From Saprospiraceae bacterium (GTDB taxonomy: Bacteria > Bacteroidota > Bacteroidia > Chitinophagales > Saprospiraceae): DNA of 64,000 nt. How positions within the stretch are numbered: position 1 is the stretch's first letter; every line of letters begins with the position of its first letter. The position numbers and the translations under genes were made by a program. The notes beneath the pieces were generated by a model. That model had not been told where the DNA came from, searched no databases, and saw only the letters and a program-made list of their open reading frames with translations. The stretch lies in NCBI GenBank assembly GCA_041392805.1, contig JAWKLJ010000001.1, positions 4,092,001 to 4,156,000 of the forward strand. The letters run 5' to 3'. Below are positions 36,003 to 45,155 of this stretch, piece after piece.

Positions 36003-36085
36003 GGGAAGGTGGAAGTCCGACTGCCTACGGCAGTTAAAAAGTGGGAAAAGTGCGCTCCTGAGCCTTTTCCGTCTTCCACCTTCCC
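36003..36085. repeat. multi-hairpin fold-back element
   Basis: Outer arms GGGAAGGTGGAAG (36003-36015) and CTTCCACCTTCCC (36073-36085) are a perfect 13-bp inverted repeat. Inside lie CTGCC-TAC-GGCAG (36021-36033) and a second hairpin, GGAAAAG (36044-36050) with CTTTTCC (36064-36070), itself enclosing GCTC-CT-GAGC (36054-36063). The whole can fold into a branched structure. It may be a REP-like element or the processed 3' end of the enolase-superfamily transcript (stop at 36190). Confidence 0.6.
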
Positions 36086-36189
36086 ATTTTCGCCTTCAAA
36101 ACAGCGAATGTCAAAAGCCCAGAGGTATGGTAATCAAAGCTGATGGGCCTCAATTACAATAGGCTCCATAGTATTATATAATCTCTTTT

Positions 36190-37479
36190 TTATTCAAAAA
36201 AAGGAATGCCATTTGCAGCATATTTTTTCAGGGCTTCTTCGTTGAGTTCAACCCCTATGCCTGGCTTGTCTGACACGTTAATGAAGCCATTATCTACAAA
36301 TTCATCACCGTCAAAATTGACAATTTCTTTCCACATTGCGTCTTTATGGTAATAAATCTGCCATTCTAAAATCATAAAATTTGGTACGGAGGCACATACG
36401 TGAGCTGAGGCCATTGCCCCAATATAAGAGGCAACCATATGTGGAGCAAAGGGTACATAATACAAATTGGCCAGGTTGGCTATGCGTTGAGCCTCACCAA
36501 GTCCCCCCGCTTTTTGTAAATCGGGCATAATGATATCTAATGCTCCTTTTTCCAGGTAAGGCCTGAAGCCATGAGCCAGGTAAATATTTTCACCAGCACA
36601 AATTGGAGTGCTTGTCGATTTTGTAATTTCCGCGTAGGCATCAACGTTTTCGGCTGGTATCGGCTCCTCTAACCACATCAAGTTAAGTGGCTCAAGGGCT
36701 TTAGCCACACGTTGAGCCGTTGGAAAGTCATATCGGCCATGCATGTCGGCACAAATATCAATGTTTGGTCCCACGGCTTCTCTAGCCGCCGCCATTTGAT
36801 CATACATTCTTTGAATTTCAGCAGGACTAGCCGTCCAATTAAACCTGTCATATTTATTAGGATCATTTGCTTGATCCAGGTCAAATTTAACGGCTGTCAT
36901 ACCCAACCCAACAGCTTCCTTCGCCGCCACTGCAAAGTCTTCTGGCTTAGGGAGGCGATTCTGATATAGTGCGGTATCCATATAAACCCGGACTTTGTCC
37001 CGAAACTTTCCGCCCAATAGTTGATATACGGGAAGACCCAGTGCCTTGCCGGCCAGATCCCACAGCGCAGTTTCAATCCCCGTTAAAACCGCGACATACA
37101 TTCCCGCCTGAGCACCTCCAAAGACTCCTGCTTTCCTGATTTGTTCAAAAATCTTGTGTACATTAAGTGGGCTTTGATCTTTTAGAAAAAAACCAAATCG
37201 TTTTGCCAAATGATAAGCTCCTGACACGGCATCTACGGCTTCACCATATCCAACGATATCCTGATTGGTAAGTAACTTAACAAACATTCGTCCTCCACCT
37301 CTCAGGTATGCGATTTTTACATCCGTGATCTTGAGATCAGAAGGAGCCGACAGTTTAGGTGTGTTATCCACGGCATTGGTATATCCTTTACCAAAAGTTT
37401 GGGATAGTCCGGTAAACCCTAGGGCCCCGGTTAGAGCGCTTTTAGTTAAAAATGAACGTCTTGAATATGGGTTTTTCAT
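36190..37479 (-). CDS. Tat-exported enolase-superfamily dehydratase (mandelate racemase/galactonate dehydratase-like)
   Basis: 429 aa; start at 37479. The N-terminus is a twin-arginine signal (SRRSFLTKS with RR at 7-8, then a hydrophobic stretch), so the folded enzyme is exported. The capping domain precedes a TIM barrel with Lys198 (AVKFDLD), Asp245 and His247 (CADMHGRYD), Glu271 (WLEEPIP), Glu297 (CAGEN) and His347 (FAPHMVAS), consistent with the three-carboxylate Mg site and catalytic His of sugar-acid dehydratases. Expected reaction: dehydration of an aldonate to 2-keto-3-deoxyaldonate; the substrate is not fixed by sequence. It follows the rraA-like gene by 29 bp. Confidence 0.85.
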   Translation of the reverse strand: MKNPYSRRSFLTKSALTGALGFTGLSQTFGKGYTNAVDNTPKLSAPSDLKITDVKIAYLRGGGRMFVKLLTNQDIVGYGEAVDAVSGAYHLAKRFGFFLKDQSPLNVHKIFEQIRKAGVFGGAQAGMYVAVLTGIETALWDLAGKALGLPVYQLLGGKFRDKVRVYMDTALYQNRLPKPEDFAVAAKEAVGLGMTAVKFDLDQANDPNKYDRFNWTASPAEIQRMYDQMAAAREAVGPNIDICADMHGRYDFPTAQRVAKALEPLNLMWLEEPIPAENVDAYAEITKSTSTPICAGENIYLAHGFRPYLEKGALDIIMPDLQKAGGLGEAQRIANLANLYYVPFAPHMVASYIGAMASAHVCASVPNFMILEWQIYYHKDAMWKEIVNFDGDEFVDNGFINVSDKPGIGVELNEEALKKYAANGIPFFE

Positions 37480-37508
37480 GATTTCGTTTTGAATATTTAT
37501 GGAATGGC

Positions 37509-38465
37509 TTACCAAGTTCTTGTTTTCAAAAGTTCCTCTACCCGCTCAGGTGATACAGGAAGTTCGGTCTTATTATCTTTCAACCATTGCGAAAAATCTT
37601 TCTCAATCTCATCTGACCAGCGGCTGTCGATTTGACCGGCTGTATATTTTTTCTCACGTAACCTTTGATGGCCAAACATATCCCTTAGCCGAACGATCTC
37701 TGACGTTTCCACCACTTGTTTGGCTAAATGCGGTGGAATGAATAATACGCCACCATCTCTAGCCAGTACTACATCGCCCGGCATCACCGTAGCAGCGCCA
37801 ATTCGGGTAGGTGTATTAATGCCGACCAAGGTAGTATTTAACCTCATTACCCTGCCCTCTGGGCCTATACTGCCAAAGTGATGGGACGGGTGATAAGATT
37901 TGTAATAGGAGGTAAAGCCTTTCATTTCTTTCATTCCGTTGATATCTCTGATCGGGCCGTCGTAGACCATTCCGTTTCCGGATCGGGCAAAGATGGAGTT
38001 AGCCAGGTTATCGCCCACCGTGGGGCCATCAATTTCAGCGCCGTGTTGATCTACCACGTATACATCACCAGGTTGTAGCATGTCAATAGCCCAGGAGTTT
38101 GGGGCGAGTACACGTCCATCGTCATTCCCTCTTTTCTGGATCACCTTATGGATGTCTGGTCTTCCCGGAAAGAAGGTAGCCGTCAGGGCTCTTCCCACCA
38201 ATACGCCTTCGGGGTGGACCTGCATCCAATCTCCTTCGTATTGATAGTTATACCCGGCACCGCGGCAGGCAGCCCAAGCTTCCTCCAAGGTTACCGATTT
38301 CATTCTTTCTAAAATATCATCGGGAACCTTAGGTCTTCCGTCAGGAAATCGTTCCCCTTCCCATTCTGGGGTAAGAAATACTAATTCTTCTTTGGAAATT
38401 TGTTGCGCCTGGAGAATTAGCGGAAATATCGCTAAAAAGACCAGGGACTTGATGGAGATATTCAT
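37509..38465 (-). CDS. secreted RraA-family protein (HMG/CHA aldolase-like)
   Basis: 318 aa from 38465, opening with a Sec signal (MNISIKSLVFLAIFPLILQAQ). The RraA/class II pyruvate aldolase-like core contains QPGDVYVVDQHG, TVGDNLANSIFARSGNGMV and the metal-associated Arg-Asp pair in DGPIRDING. An N-terminal extension and a C-terminal helical tail are typical for the exported subgroup. RraA-fold enzymes can cleave 4-hydroxy-4-methyl-2-oxoglutarate-type keto acids to pyruvate, so cleavage of a keto-deoxy sugar acid made by the neighbouring dehydratase is plausible. An RNA-binding RraA role is excluded by export. Confidence 0.82.
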   Translation of the reverse strand: MNISIKSLVFLAIFPLILQAQQISKEELVFLTPEWEGERFPDGRPKVPDDILERMKSVTLEEAWAACRGAGYNYQYEGDWMQVHPEGVLVGRALTATFFPGRPDIHKVIQKRGNDDGRVLAPNSWAIDMLQPGDVYVVDQHGAEIDGPTVGDNLANSIFARSGNGMVYDGPIRDINGMKEMKGFTSYYKSYHPSHHFGSIGPEGRVMRLNTTLVGINTPTRIGAATVMPGDVVLARDGGVLFIPPHLAKQVVETSEIVRLRDMFGHQRLREKKYTAGQIDSRWSDEIEKDFSQWLKDNKTELPVSPERVEELLKTRTW

Positions 38466-38512
38466 TTTTAAAAAATTTTGGTAATTCGTAATACTTTGAT
38501 TTTTTAGTTCTC

Positions 38513-38611
38513 TGACAATTGTCAAAGAAGATTTTTTTTATTTTGAAGTTGTCTACAAGTGCCCATAAAATCCGGGTTTTTCACCGGCAGCAGAAAACTT
38601 TAGACAACTTC
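38513..38611 (-). promoter_or_regulatory. structured leader between rraA-like and GH51 genes
   Basis: In the 417-bp divergent gap 38466-38882: palindrome TGACAATTGTCA (38513-38524) and the perfect 11-bp inverted repeat GAAGTTGTCTA (38545-38555) / TAGACAACTTC (38601-38611), enclosing a CCGG/CCGG dyad. On the minus strand this lies between operator copy B and the rraA-like start, so it would be part of that 5' leader. Confidence 0.5.
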
Positions 38612-38693
38612 TTCTTAAAAAAACGAATAAAAATCGTTCCTACACTTGAATTCCCAAAAAAAATTTGACTTGGCTTCAAAAAATAGCCATATT

Positions 38694-38712
38694 AAGTGTA
38701 ATTTTAACACTT
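38694..38712. promoter_or_regulatory. operator palindrome, copy B
   Basis: AAGTGT (38694-38699), AATTTTA, ACACTT (38707-38712), same spacing as copies A and C. It sits between the divergent GH51 (start 38883) and rraA-like (start 38465) genes and could control both. The dyad extends one base further on each side with a mismatch beyond. Confidence 0.75.
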
Positions 38713-38882
38713 TATTAAAATTTAGGGAACCAGATAAGCTGCTGCGGCAAATGTGCATTCGAAAACCAAGAAGTTTTCTTTTGAATACGATGGCGTACTA
38801 TGGATTCAAAAGTTGAAATAAAATCCTGCTAGTGCTTGGCATATTGTTGTTTCCAAGCTTCATTAATTTTAACCTTCGTTTA

Positions 38883-40847
38883 ATGAAAAAAAGACCATCT
38901 TACCTTCTTTTTGTGTTGTTGCTGGCCGGATACCTTTCTCTGGATAGCTGCAAGCAAGACACTGCCTTTTCAGGCCCTACCGTTAAGGTCGACCTGAAGC
39001 AAAGGGGAGCGCCCATCCAAAAATACATCTACGGTCAGTTTATTGAGCACCTTGGGCAATGCATTTACCAAGGCATCTGGGCCGAGATGCTGCTTGACCG
39101 GAAATTCTATTTTCCCGTCACAGATAATTACGCTCCATGGGCGATGGCCTCGGAAAGCTTTTGGGGCGATGGCTCTATCCTGAAGTATCCCTATCTGGGC
39201 AGCTCGCCCTGGCAGGTCATTGGGCAGGCTGGAAGCTTGAGTATGGATAAACAGAACCCCTTTGTCGGCGAGCAAACACCCGTGGTTACCGTTTCCGGTC
39301 AAAAAACTGGCATTAAGCAAAACGAACTGAGTGTGTTAGCTGGGCAACAATATATAGGTCGGATTGTCCTAGCTGGAGCAGAATCCTTGTTGCCTGTCAC
39401 CGTGCAACTCGTATCAGCAGATGGTCAAACGGCTACTATAAACATCGATAAGCTTAGTGCAGACTTTCAAAGCTACCCCTTTGAGTTGACACCCTCTTTT
39501 AGCAGCGATAGCGCCTCCCTGGAAATATTCAGTGAAGGAACTGGTCGTTTGCGCATCGGGACAATTTCGCTAATGCCTTCAGACAACATCAAAGGCTGGC
39601 GTAAGGACGTCATCGACTTGCTAAAGGAGTTGAATTCGCCGATCTACCGCTGGCCAGGTGGCAACTTTGTCAGTGGTTACAACTGGAGAGACGGGATTGG
39701 GGATATGGACAAAAGACCTCCCCGAAAGAACCCCGCCTGGAAAGGCATTGAGCACAATGATGTGGGCATTCATGAATTCATGGAGTTGATGGAACTTATC
39801 GAGGCTGAGCCTTTTATCGCCGTCAATACGGGCCTAGGTACTGTAGAAGAAGTAGCAGAGGAGATTGAGTACTGCAACGGCAGTGCCGATACTGACATGG
39901 GAAAGTTGCGGGCCGCCAACGGCCACCCTGAGCCATATAAGGTGAAATGGTGGGCGGTAGGCAATGAGATGTATGGCGATTGGCAGCTTGGCCATATGCC
40001 TCTATCAGAATATGTAAAAAAGCACAACCTCATGGCCGAAGCGATCCTGAATGTTGACCCAGACGCGAACCTGATTGGCGTAGGGCATGTTGGGGAATGG
40101 AGCGAAACCATGCTCCGCAGTTCTGCGGATCATATGGACCTATTGAGCGAGCATATTTACGCGACCGGATCTAAGGATCCTGCCGAACACATTGGCCTGG
40201 TGGCCGACCTGATCAAAGGAGTGGCAGCGGCCCACCGTAAGTATCGGGATACCATCCCGGGCCTTGCCGAAAAGGATATCCGTATCGCCATGGATGAATG
40301 GAACTATTGGTATGGAGATTATATTTATGGCGAATTGGGTGTGCGTTATTACCATCAGGACGCACTAGGTATAGCCAAAGGCTTACATGAATACTTCCGC
40401 AACAGTGATATCTTTTTTATGGCCAATTACGCCCAAACGGTTAATGTGATCGGCGCTATAAAGACCACGCCGACCGCCTCCGGTTTTGCGACCACTGGCC
40501 TGCCGCTAAAGCTGTATCGCCAGCATTTTGGCACCCTACCAGTTGCTGTGAATACCGATTCGACCGATCTGGATATTGTGGCAGCCATAAGCCAGGATCA
40601 GGCCTATGTGACCCTGGCCATCGTCAATGAGAAGGCAGAAACGCAGCAGATAGCTTTTGATTTTGGGGACGGACGGGTCGCCACAGAAGGAAAACAATGG
40701 GTCATTCAAAACGATGACCTGATGTCCTATAATGATCCAGGAAAAACGCCGGCCGTAACGATCGAGGAGATGGATGTTTCATTGCCGAACCACTTGGTAG
40801 AATTACGCCCCTACGCTATCTATTTAATTCGGTTGAGTATAAATTAA
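38883..40847 (+). CDS. GH51 alpha-L-arabinofuranosidase, lipoprotein
   Basis: 654 aa from the ATG at 38883, with a lipoprotein signal (LSLDSC, Cys23). After an N-terminal carbohydrate-binding/jelly-roll segment (about 50-235) comes the (beta/alpha)8 domain with the acid/base Glu362 in WWAVGNEMYGDW and the nucleophile Glu472 in IRIAMDEWNYWYGD, then the C-terminal arabinofuranosidase beta domain. It releases terminal L-arabinofuranose from arabinan or arabinoxylan. The next gene starts 11 bp downstream, so enzyme and lactonase fusion are co-transcribed, downstream of operator copy B. Confidence 0.93.
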   Translation: MKKRPSYLLFVLLLAGYLSLDSCKQDTAFSGPTVKVDLKQRGAPIQKYIYGQFIEHLGQCIYQGIWAEMLLDRKFYFPVTDNYAPWAMASESFWGDGSILKYPYLGSSPWQVIGQAGSLSMDKQNPFVGEQTPVVTVSGQKTGIKQNELSVLAGQQYIGRIVLAGAESLLPVTVQLVSADGQTATINIDKLSADFQSYPFELTPSFSSDSASLEIFSEGTGRLRIGTISLMPSDNIKGWRKDVIDLLKELNSPIYRWPGGNFVSGYNWRDGIGDMDKRPPRKNPAWKGIEHNDVGIHEFMELMELIEAEPFIAVNTGLGTVEEVAEEIEYCNGSADTDMGKLRAANGHPEPYKVKWWAVGNEMYGDWQLGHMPLSEYVKKHNLMAEAILNVDPDANLIGVGHVGEWSETMLRSSADHMDLLSEHIYATGSKDPAEHIGLVADLIKGVAAAHRKYRDTIPGLAEKDIRIAMDEWNYWYGDYIYGELGVRYYHQDALGIAKGLHEYFRNSDIFFMANYAQTVNVIGAIKTTPTASGFATTGLPLKLYRQHFGTLPVAVNTDSTDLDIVAAISQDQAYVTLAIVNEKAETQQIAFDFGDGRVATEGKQWVIQNDDLMSYNDPGKTPAVTIEEMDVSLPNHLVELRPYAIYLIRLSIN

Positions 40848-40858
40848 CCAGAAGTGCT

Positions 40859-42802
40859 ATGAAGTGGCAAACTTTCAAAATAATCACAAAAAGCAGTCTG
40901 CTGATTACGATCGCAGCTGTCCTGATCCAGTGCAACGCTCCTGCCCTACCGGAATGGTACGATACGAACCAGGCACTGATCAGCGAGCATAATTTATCGG
41001 TTAGGGAGCTCCCCGGTTTACCAGGTTCCACTGTTGAGTCCAACCTGGAAGCAGGCAAAGTAAACAACCTGGAGACCTTGGGTAGCACAACCCTATATCC
41101 GGGCGTAAACGCCATGCTTTTCTGGGGGAGTGGTGCCCTGGTGGGTGTACTCCAACTTGCGCCAAACGCCTCGATACCCGAAGAAGAATTGCCGGCGAAC
41201 CGCTTTGTTTTTGTACTGGAAGGCTCGGTAGATCAATTGATCAATGGAGCTCCTACCACCCTGACCGCTATCGCGCGCGAAGCTCCTGATGGAACCCACA
41301 GCGGCACACCGAGAACAGATTTTGTCTACCTGGAAAAGGGGAGTAAAAATGCCCTAACGGCTGGGGCTGCTGGGGCAAAGCTCTTGGAAGTCTATAGCCC
41401 TTTGCGGCTGGACTATCTCCAAAAGGCCGGCGTGACGAATCTTCCGGCCGCCATGCCTGAGCTTAATAACACCTTGACCCAACCAGCCAATGTACAACCC
41501 AATCAGGTATACGATCTGTACGATTTCCAGCTTACGGAATTGGCCACAGGAGCCTTTTCCAGGCTGATCTCCGGAAAAAACACCCAGTTGAGTTTCATTT
41601 CCATGGAGCCGGGCTCTGTATTCCCGCATCACATTCATCCTGAAGAACAAATGATGTTTGTGCTGCGGGGTGAATGTGAAGAAATTCTACTGGATGGAAA
41701 AGCACCGATGAAGACTAATGATGTGGTGCGCATTCCCGGCAACATGGTTCATGGCGCCGAGATCGGAGAACTGGGCTGCGATGCGCTTGATATTTTTTGG
41801 CCTGCACGTGCTGATTATCTGGAAAAGGAAAAAGCGAGATTGACCGCCTATCGGGCCATCATCCCGGAAGGTGTCGAACCGGAACTACTGGTTGATGGCA
41901 CGAAAACAAAACCGGCCCTGACCTTTAGCGAAGGCCCGAAATGGATGAACGGCAAGATTTATTTTTCCAATATGTACTTTGATCAAAATTGGGGTGCCGA
42001 CCCCAAACAAAGTTCGATCGTGGAACTTGATCCTGACGGCAGCTACCGGAATATTACGGAGGGGAAAATGCAGGCCAATGGACTCTATCCCTACAAAAAC
42101 GGGAACCTGCTGGTTTGCGACATGATGGGACACCGCGTGGTGGAGATGACCACCGAAGGAAAAGTAGTGAAGGTGATTGCCGCATCTTATGACGGAAAGC
42201 CAATTGATGGTCCCAATGACATTCTCACGGACGCAAAAGGTGGGATCTATTTTACCGATCCGCAGTTTACGATGGAAGCAGAAAAATTCCAGCCCGGACG
42301 TGCGGTTTATTACGTTTCGCCGGATGGTGAAGTGACCAGGCTGGTAGAACCCAATGAATTTGCCATGCCCAACGGCATTCTACTTTCGCCCGACGGCAAG
42401 ACGTTGTATATCAACAATTGTTACGACGATGAATCCTGGTATCCGGTAAACAGTGAAAAGGATAATTATATCTGGGCCTATGATGTTAATGAAGATGGCA
42501 CGATCAGCAATGGCCGGCAATTTGCTAAATTATTCCTCACCGGCAATGTGCTGGACCGGAAAGGTAAATCTTCGAGCGCCGATGGAATGGCCATTGATAA
42601 AATGGGAAATATTTACGTAGCTACTTATTATGGAGTGCAAATCTTTAACGCCGAAGGAGACTTTGTAGGCATGATCAATTTGCCTTCTTTCCCAGTCAGC
42701 CTTTGTTTTGGAGAGGAGGATATGAAGACCTTGTATATCGTGAGCTATAGCAAGGTGTATAAAATCCGGACCAATATGGAGGGGTTTGTGAATTATTTGT
42801 AG
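40859..42802 (+). CDS. bicupin fused to SMP-30/gluconolactonase-type propeller, lipoprotein
   Basis: 647 aa with lipobox AVLIQC. Residues about 55-330 are two cupin barrels; the second has the metal motif FPHHIHPEEQMMFVLRGE and MVHGAE, while the first (GVNAMLFWGSG, EEELPANRFVFVLEGS) lacks clear histidine ligands. Residues about 340-645 form an SGL six-blade propeller with metal-site residues in FSEGPKWMNG, DGPNDILTDAKGGIYFTDPQF, AMPNGILLSPDG and SADGMAIDKMG. The propeller should hydrolyse an aldonolactone; the bicupin resembles ureidoglycine aminohydrolase-type or sugar-isomerising cupins. Both domains face the periplasm. The fusion joins a lactonase to a second small-molecule enzyme or sensor in the same pathway. 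Confidence 0.85.
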   Translation: MKWQTFKIITKSSLLITIAAVLIQCNAPALPEWYDTNQALISEHNLSVRELPGLPGSTVESNLEAGKVNNLETLGSTTLYPGVNAMLFWGSGALVGVLQLAPNASIPEEELPANRFVFVLEGSVDQLINGAPTTLTAIAREAPDGTHSGTPRTDFVYLEKGSKNALTAGAAGAKLLEVYSPLRLDYLQKAGVTNLPAAMPELNNTLTQPANVQPNQVYDLYDFQLTELATGAFSRLISGKNTQLSFISMEPGSVFPHHIHPEEQMMFVLRGECEEILLDGKAPMKTNDVVRIPGNMVHGAEIGELGCDALDIFWPARADYLEKEKARLTAYRAIIPEGVEPELLVDGTKTKPALTFSEGPKWMNGKIYFSNMYFDQNWGADPKQSSIVELDPDGSYRNITEGKMQANGLYPYKNGNLLVCDMMGHRVVEMTTEGKVVKVIAASYDGKPIDGPNDILTDAKGGIYFTDPQFTMEAEKFQPGRAVYYVSPDGEVTRLVEPNEFAMPNGILLSPDGKTLYINNCYDDESWYPVNSEKDNYIWAYDVNEDGTISNGRQFAKLFLTGNVLDRKGKSSSADGMAIDKMGNIYVATYYGVQIFNAEGDFVGMINLPSFPVSLCFGEEDMKTLYIVSYSKVYKIRTNMEGFVNYL

Positions 42803-43193
42803 CTAGCGCGCTGTCCCATAAGTTGTGTTGAATAATTCCAGGCCATTTTGGTTCTGGCTTTCGTTCTTCGTTGGTCAAGTAACAAGCTTGTTTCCGACTG
42901 GCGCGCTTAAAGGGAATAACCGGATTTATGAATATTTGGGCGCAATTTCAAGTTGGCACATGGATAAATATCTCATTCATGAAAAGTGAAAAATAGGAAT
43001 GAAAAATGAATTGGATTAAGAAATATGATTGGAGTGCGTGAAATTTCACCATAATATATTATAAAGGGTTGGGCTTTTGACGCTTCACCGTATCCCGACA
43101 CTATGTGTACAGCCAGCCAGATCCCTGAAGAGTTGCTAATGCGCAAAAGCCCTGGATAGGATCAGATGAACACTGCGCACTCCAAACACCATT
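42803..43193. other. 391-bp intergenic region between convergent operons
   Basis: No gene is supportable. It contains two adjacent short palindromes, GTGAAATTTCAC (43038-43049) and ATAATATATTAT (43051-43062), and an A/G-rich stretch with repeated GAAAAATGAA-like words near 42978-43006. The first 100 bp may be a decayed coding remnant but no family is recognisable. It probably holds the terminators of both operons. Confidence 0.4.
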
Positions 43194-45155
43194 TCATTCC
43201 GTGCTGAACGGAGAGGCAGGTAACCCTTCCTTGTTATACAAATTGGGATTATCTGGATTGTCGGCCCAGGCGTAGCGGACGTATTTGGGGCTGGCAACTT
43301 GCTCACTCCAAACGATCACTTTGTCTCCTTCTATTTTGGCTTTAGCCCAAACAAACTTTTTATCTTCCCCTGCAATGGCAAATTCACTTAATTCCTCTCC
43401 ATCATCGGTTATCAATCCGCTGGCCACATGAGAAAATGAAATCGTGACTTTGTTTCCTTCTATCCGATATGCTTCATACAGGGGGCCGGAATACACAAGC
43501 GTTTCACCATAAGCCAGCTTCAGGGCTGCGAGAGCCATCCGTTCACCAACATCCTTTTTGTTATCGGGGTGAATATCATTCCATTCCCCGAGATCAATAT
43601 TTACTGTCATGGCGGTATAGGGAACAGTAAGGGCCTTCAACTGAGATGCCCGCAACTTGGCCCAATTGCTTTCTGTGGGCAAATATGCCACATCCATAAA
43701 ATTGGGGAGCTGGGCATAAATAAATGGGAGATCTGGGTGATGGAATACCGCTCTCCAGCCATTTATCAGGGCGTGCATATAAGCTTCATAAGCTTCCGGG
43801 TGGCCGGTATTGCTTTCTCCCTGGTACCAAAGAATTCCCTTTATTGGAAATTGCGTGAAAGGAGCCACCATGGCGTTGTGCAGTGCGGTGGGTTCATTTT
43901 GGGGATTGATCCTTCTTGCTCTCGGCTCATCAGAATTACGCTGGGAGAAGGCAGATAAATCGAAAGGAATAAATACTTCCCCTACCTTATATTGCCAGTA
44001 GCCTTTCAGGTCAACCGTATCTTTGTCGGTAAAGATGCAATAAGGTTTGTCCGGCACAAAACCACCTTTCCCAGCATTATTAGTTACCCTGATGACGAAG
44101 ACATTTTTGCCGGCTTTGAGTAAATCTGCTGGCACATCGTATCTGCGCTGCGGATATTGATAGGTAGTATTTCCCACCTTTTGGCCATTGATGTACAGCT
44201 CATCGGCATCTACGATCCTACCCAAAAAGACTGTGGCCGTCTGAGCAGCCATGGAGGACGGCAAAGTTATTTCCCGGCGGTACCAGACCACACCGTTCAG
44301 GTCTTTGGCCCCCTGATCCTCCCAATAACCGGGAATGTTGATTCTCCGCCAGTCCTTCGGGGTGAAATCTATGGCATACCAGGGTTTGTGACCGGTTAGG
44401 CCCTTGTCTCTCGGTTCGCGGGGTGTCCGGTTAAAGGCGGGCCGATTGCTCATCTGACGATTTACAAAAGCGGTGTCTTTATTTTCCGCAATAACCTGGA
44501 GGATTTCGGGGAACGCTTTAAAGCCTTCAGCGGGGGTCCAGGCTTCGATGGGTGTACCGCCCACGCTGGCATTGATTAGTCCTATTGGGATGTGGTATTT
44601 TTCGTAGATCTTTTTGGCGAAAAAATAAGCTACGGCAGAGAAAGGACGGATTTCCTCGCTGACCGCATGTTGCCAGTTGCCGCCGGGCAGGTCTGCTTTC
44701 GGGCCCGAAATGCTGTTGGCGGTGGGTACTTTGAAATGTCTGATTTCCGACAGGTTTGCGCTGGCAATTTCATCGGCGTAGGTCACATCGTGGATGTCGA
44801 GTTGATGCACCATATTAGACTGCCCGGTACACAGCCAGACATCACCGATCAGGATATCTTTGATTTCTAGCGTATTTTTACCAGAAATGCTCATGACAAA
44901 GGGGCCGCCGGCCGCCATTTTAGGCAGCTTCACACTCCATTCGCCTTCGGTGGAAGCTTTGGTTTTATACTTCTTGCCTTGAAAAACTACCGTGATTTTC
45001 TCGTTGGCATTTGCCCAACCCCAGATGGGAATTTCGGCATCCCTTTGCAGCACCACGCCGTCACTGATGAGCTTTGGTAGTTTTACTTCAGCGCTGCAGA
45101 TGGAAATAATCGATAATCCTAAGATAATGGTCAATAAACCCTGAATACCTTTCAT
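43194..45155 (-). CDS. sialate O-acetylesterase-like carbohydrate esterase
   Basis: 653 aa, Sec signal (MKGIQGLLTIILGLSIISICSA). SGNH-type esterase: block I serine in CTGQSNMVH (about residue 115), WYQGESNTGH (about 440) and the late Asp/His in EWNDIHPDNK (about 550). A GH2-like jelly-roll (ADELYINGQKVG, about 280-360) is inserted in the middle, as in this family. In a hemicellulose context the likely role is removing acetyl groups from xylan or pectin side chains rather than sialic acid. Start overlaps the stop of the upstream esterase (ATGA, 4 bp). Last gene of the 16-kb operon. Confidence 0.88.
   Translation of the reverse strand: MKGIQGLLTIILGLSIISICSAEVKLPKLISDGVVLQRDAEIPIWGWANANEKITVVFQGKKYKTKASTEGEWSVKLPKMAAGGPFVMSISGKNTLEIKDILIGDVWLCTGQSNMVHQLDIHDVTYADEIASANLSEIRHFKVPTANSISGPKADLPGGNWQHAVSEEIRPFSAVAYFFAKKIYEKYHIPIGLINASVGGTPIEAWTPAEGFKAFPEILQVIAENKDTAFVNRQMSNRPAFNRTPREPRDKGLTGHKPWYAIDFTPKDWRRINIPGYWEDQGAKDLNGVVWYRREITLPSSMAAQTATVFLGRIVDADELYINGQKVGNTTYQYPQRRYDVPADLLKAGKNVFVIRVTNNAGKGGFVPDKPYCIFTDKDTVDLKGYWQYKVGEVFIPFDLSAFSQRNSDEPRARRINPQNEPTALHNAMVAPFTQFPIKGILWYQGESNTGHPEAYEAYMHALINGWRAVFHHPDLPFIYAQLPNFMDVAYLPTESNWAKLRASQLKALTVPYTAMTVNIDLGEWNDIHPDNKKDVGERMALAALKLAYGETLVYSGPLYEAYRIEGNKVTISFSHVASGLITDDGEELSEFAIAGEDKKFVWAKAKIEGDKVIVWSEQVASPKYVRYAWADNPDNPNLYNKEGLPASPFSTE

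Noticed and set aside
43569..43958. 129-codon plus-strand frame within the sialate-esterase-like gene
   Set aside because: Antisense shadow of a gene with intact catalytic motifs and operon context.
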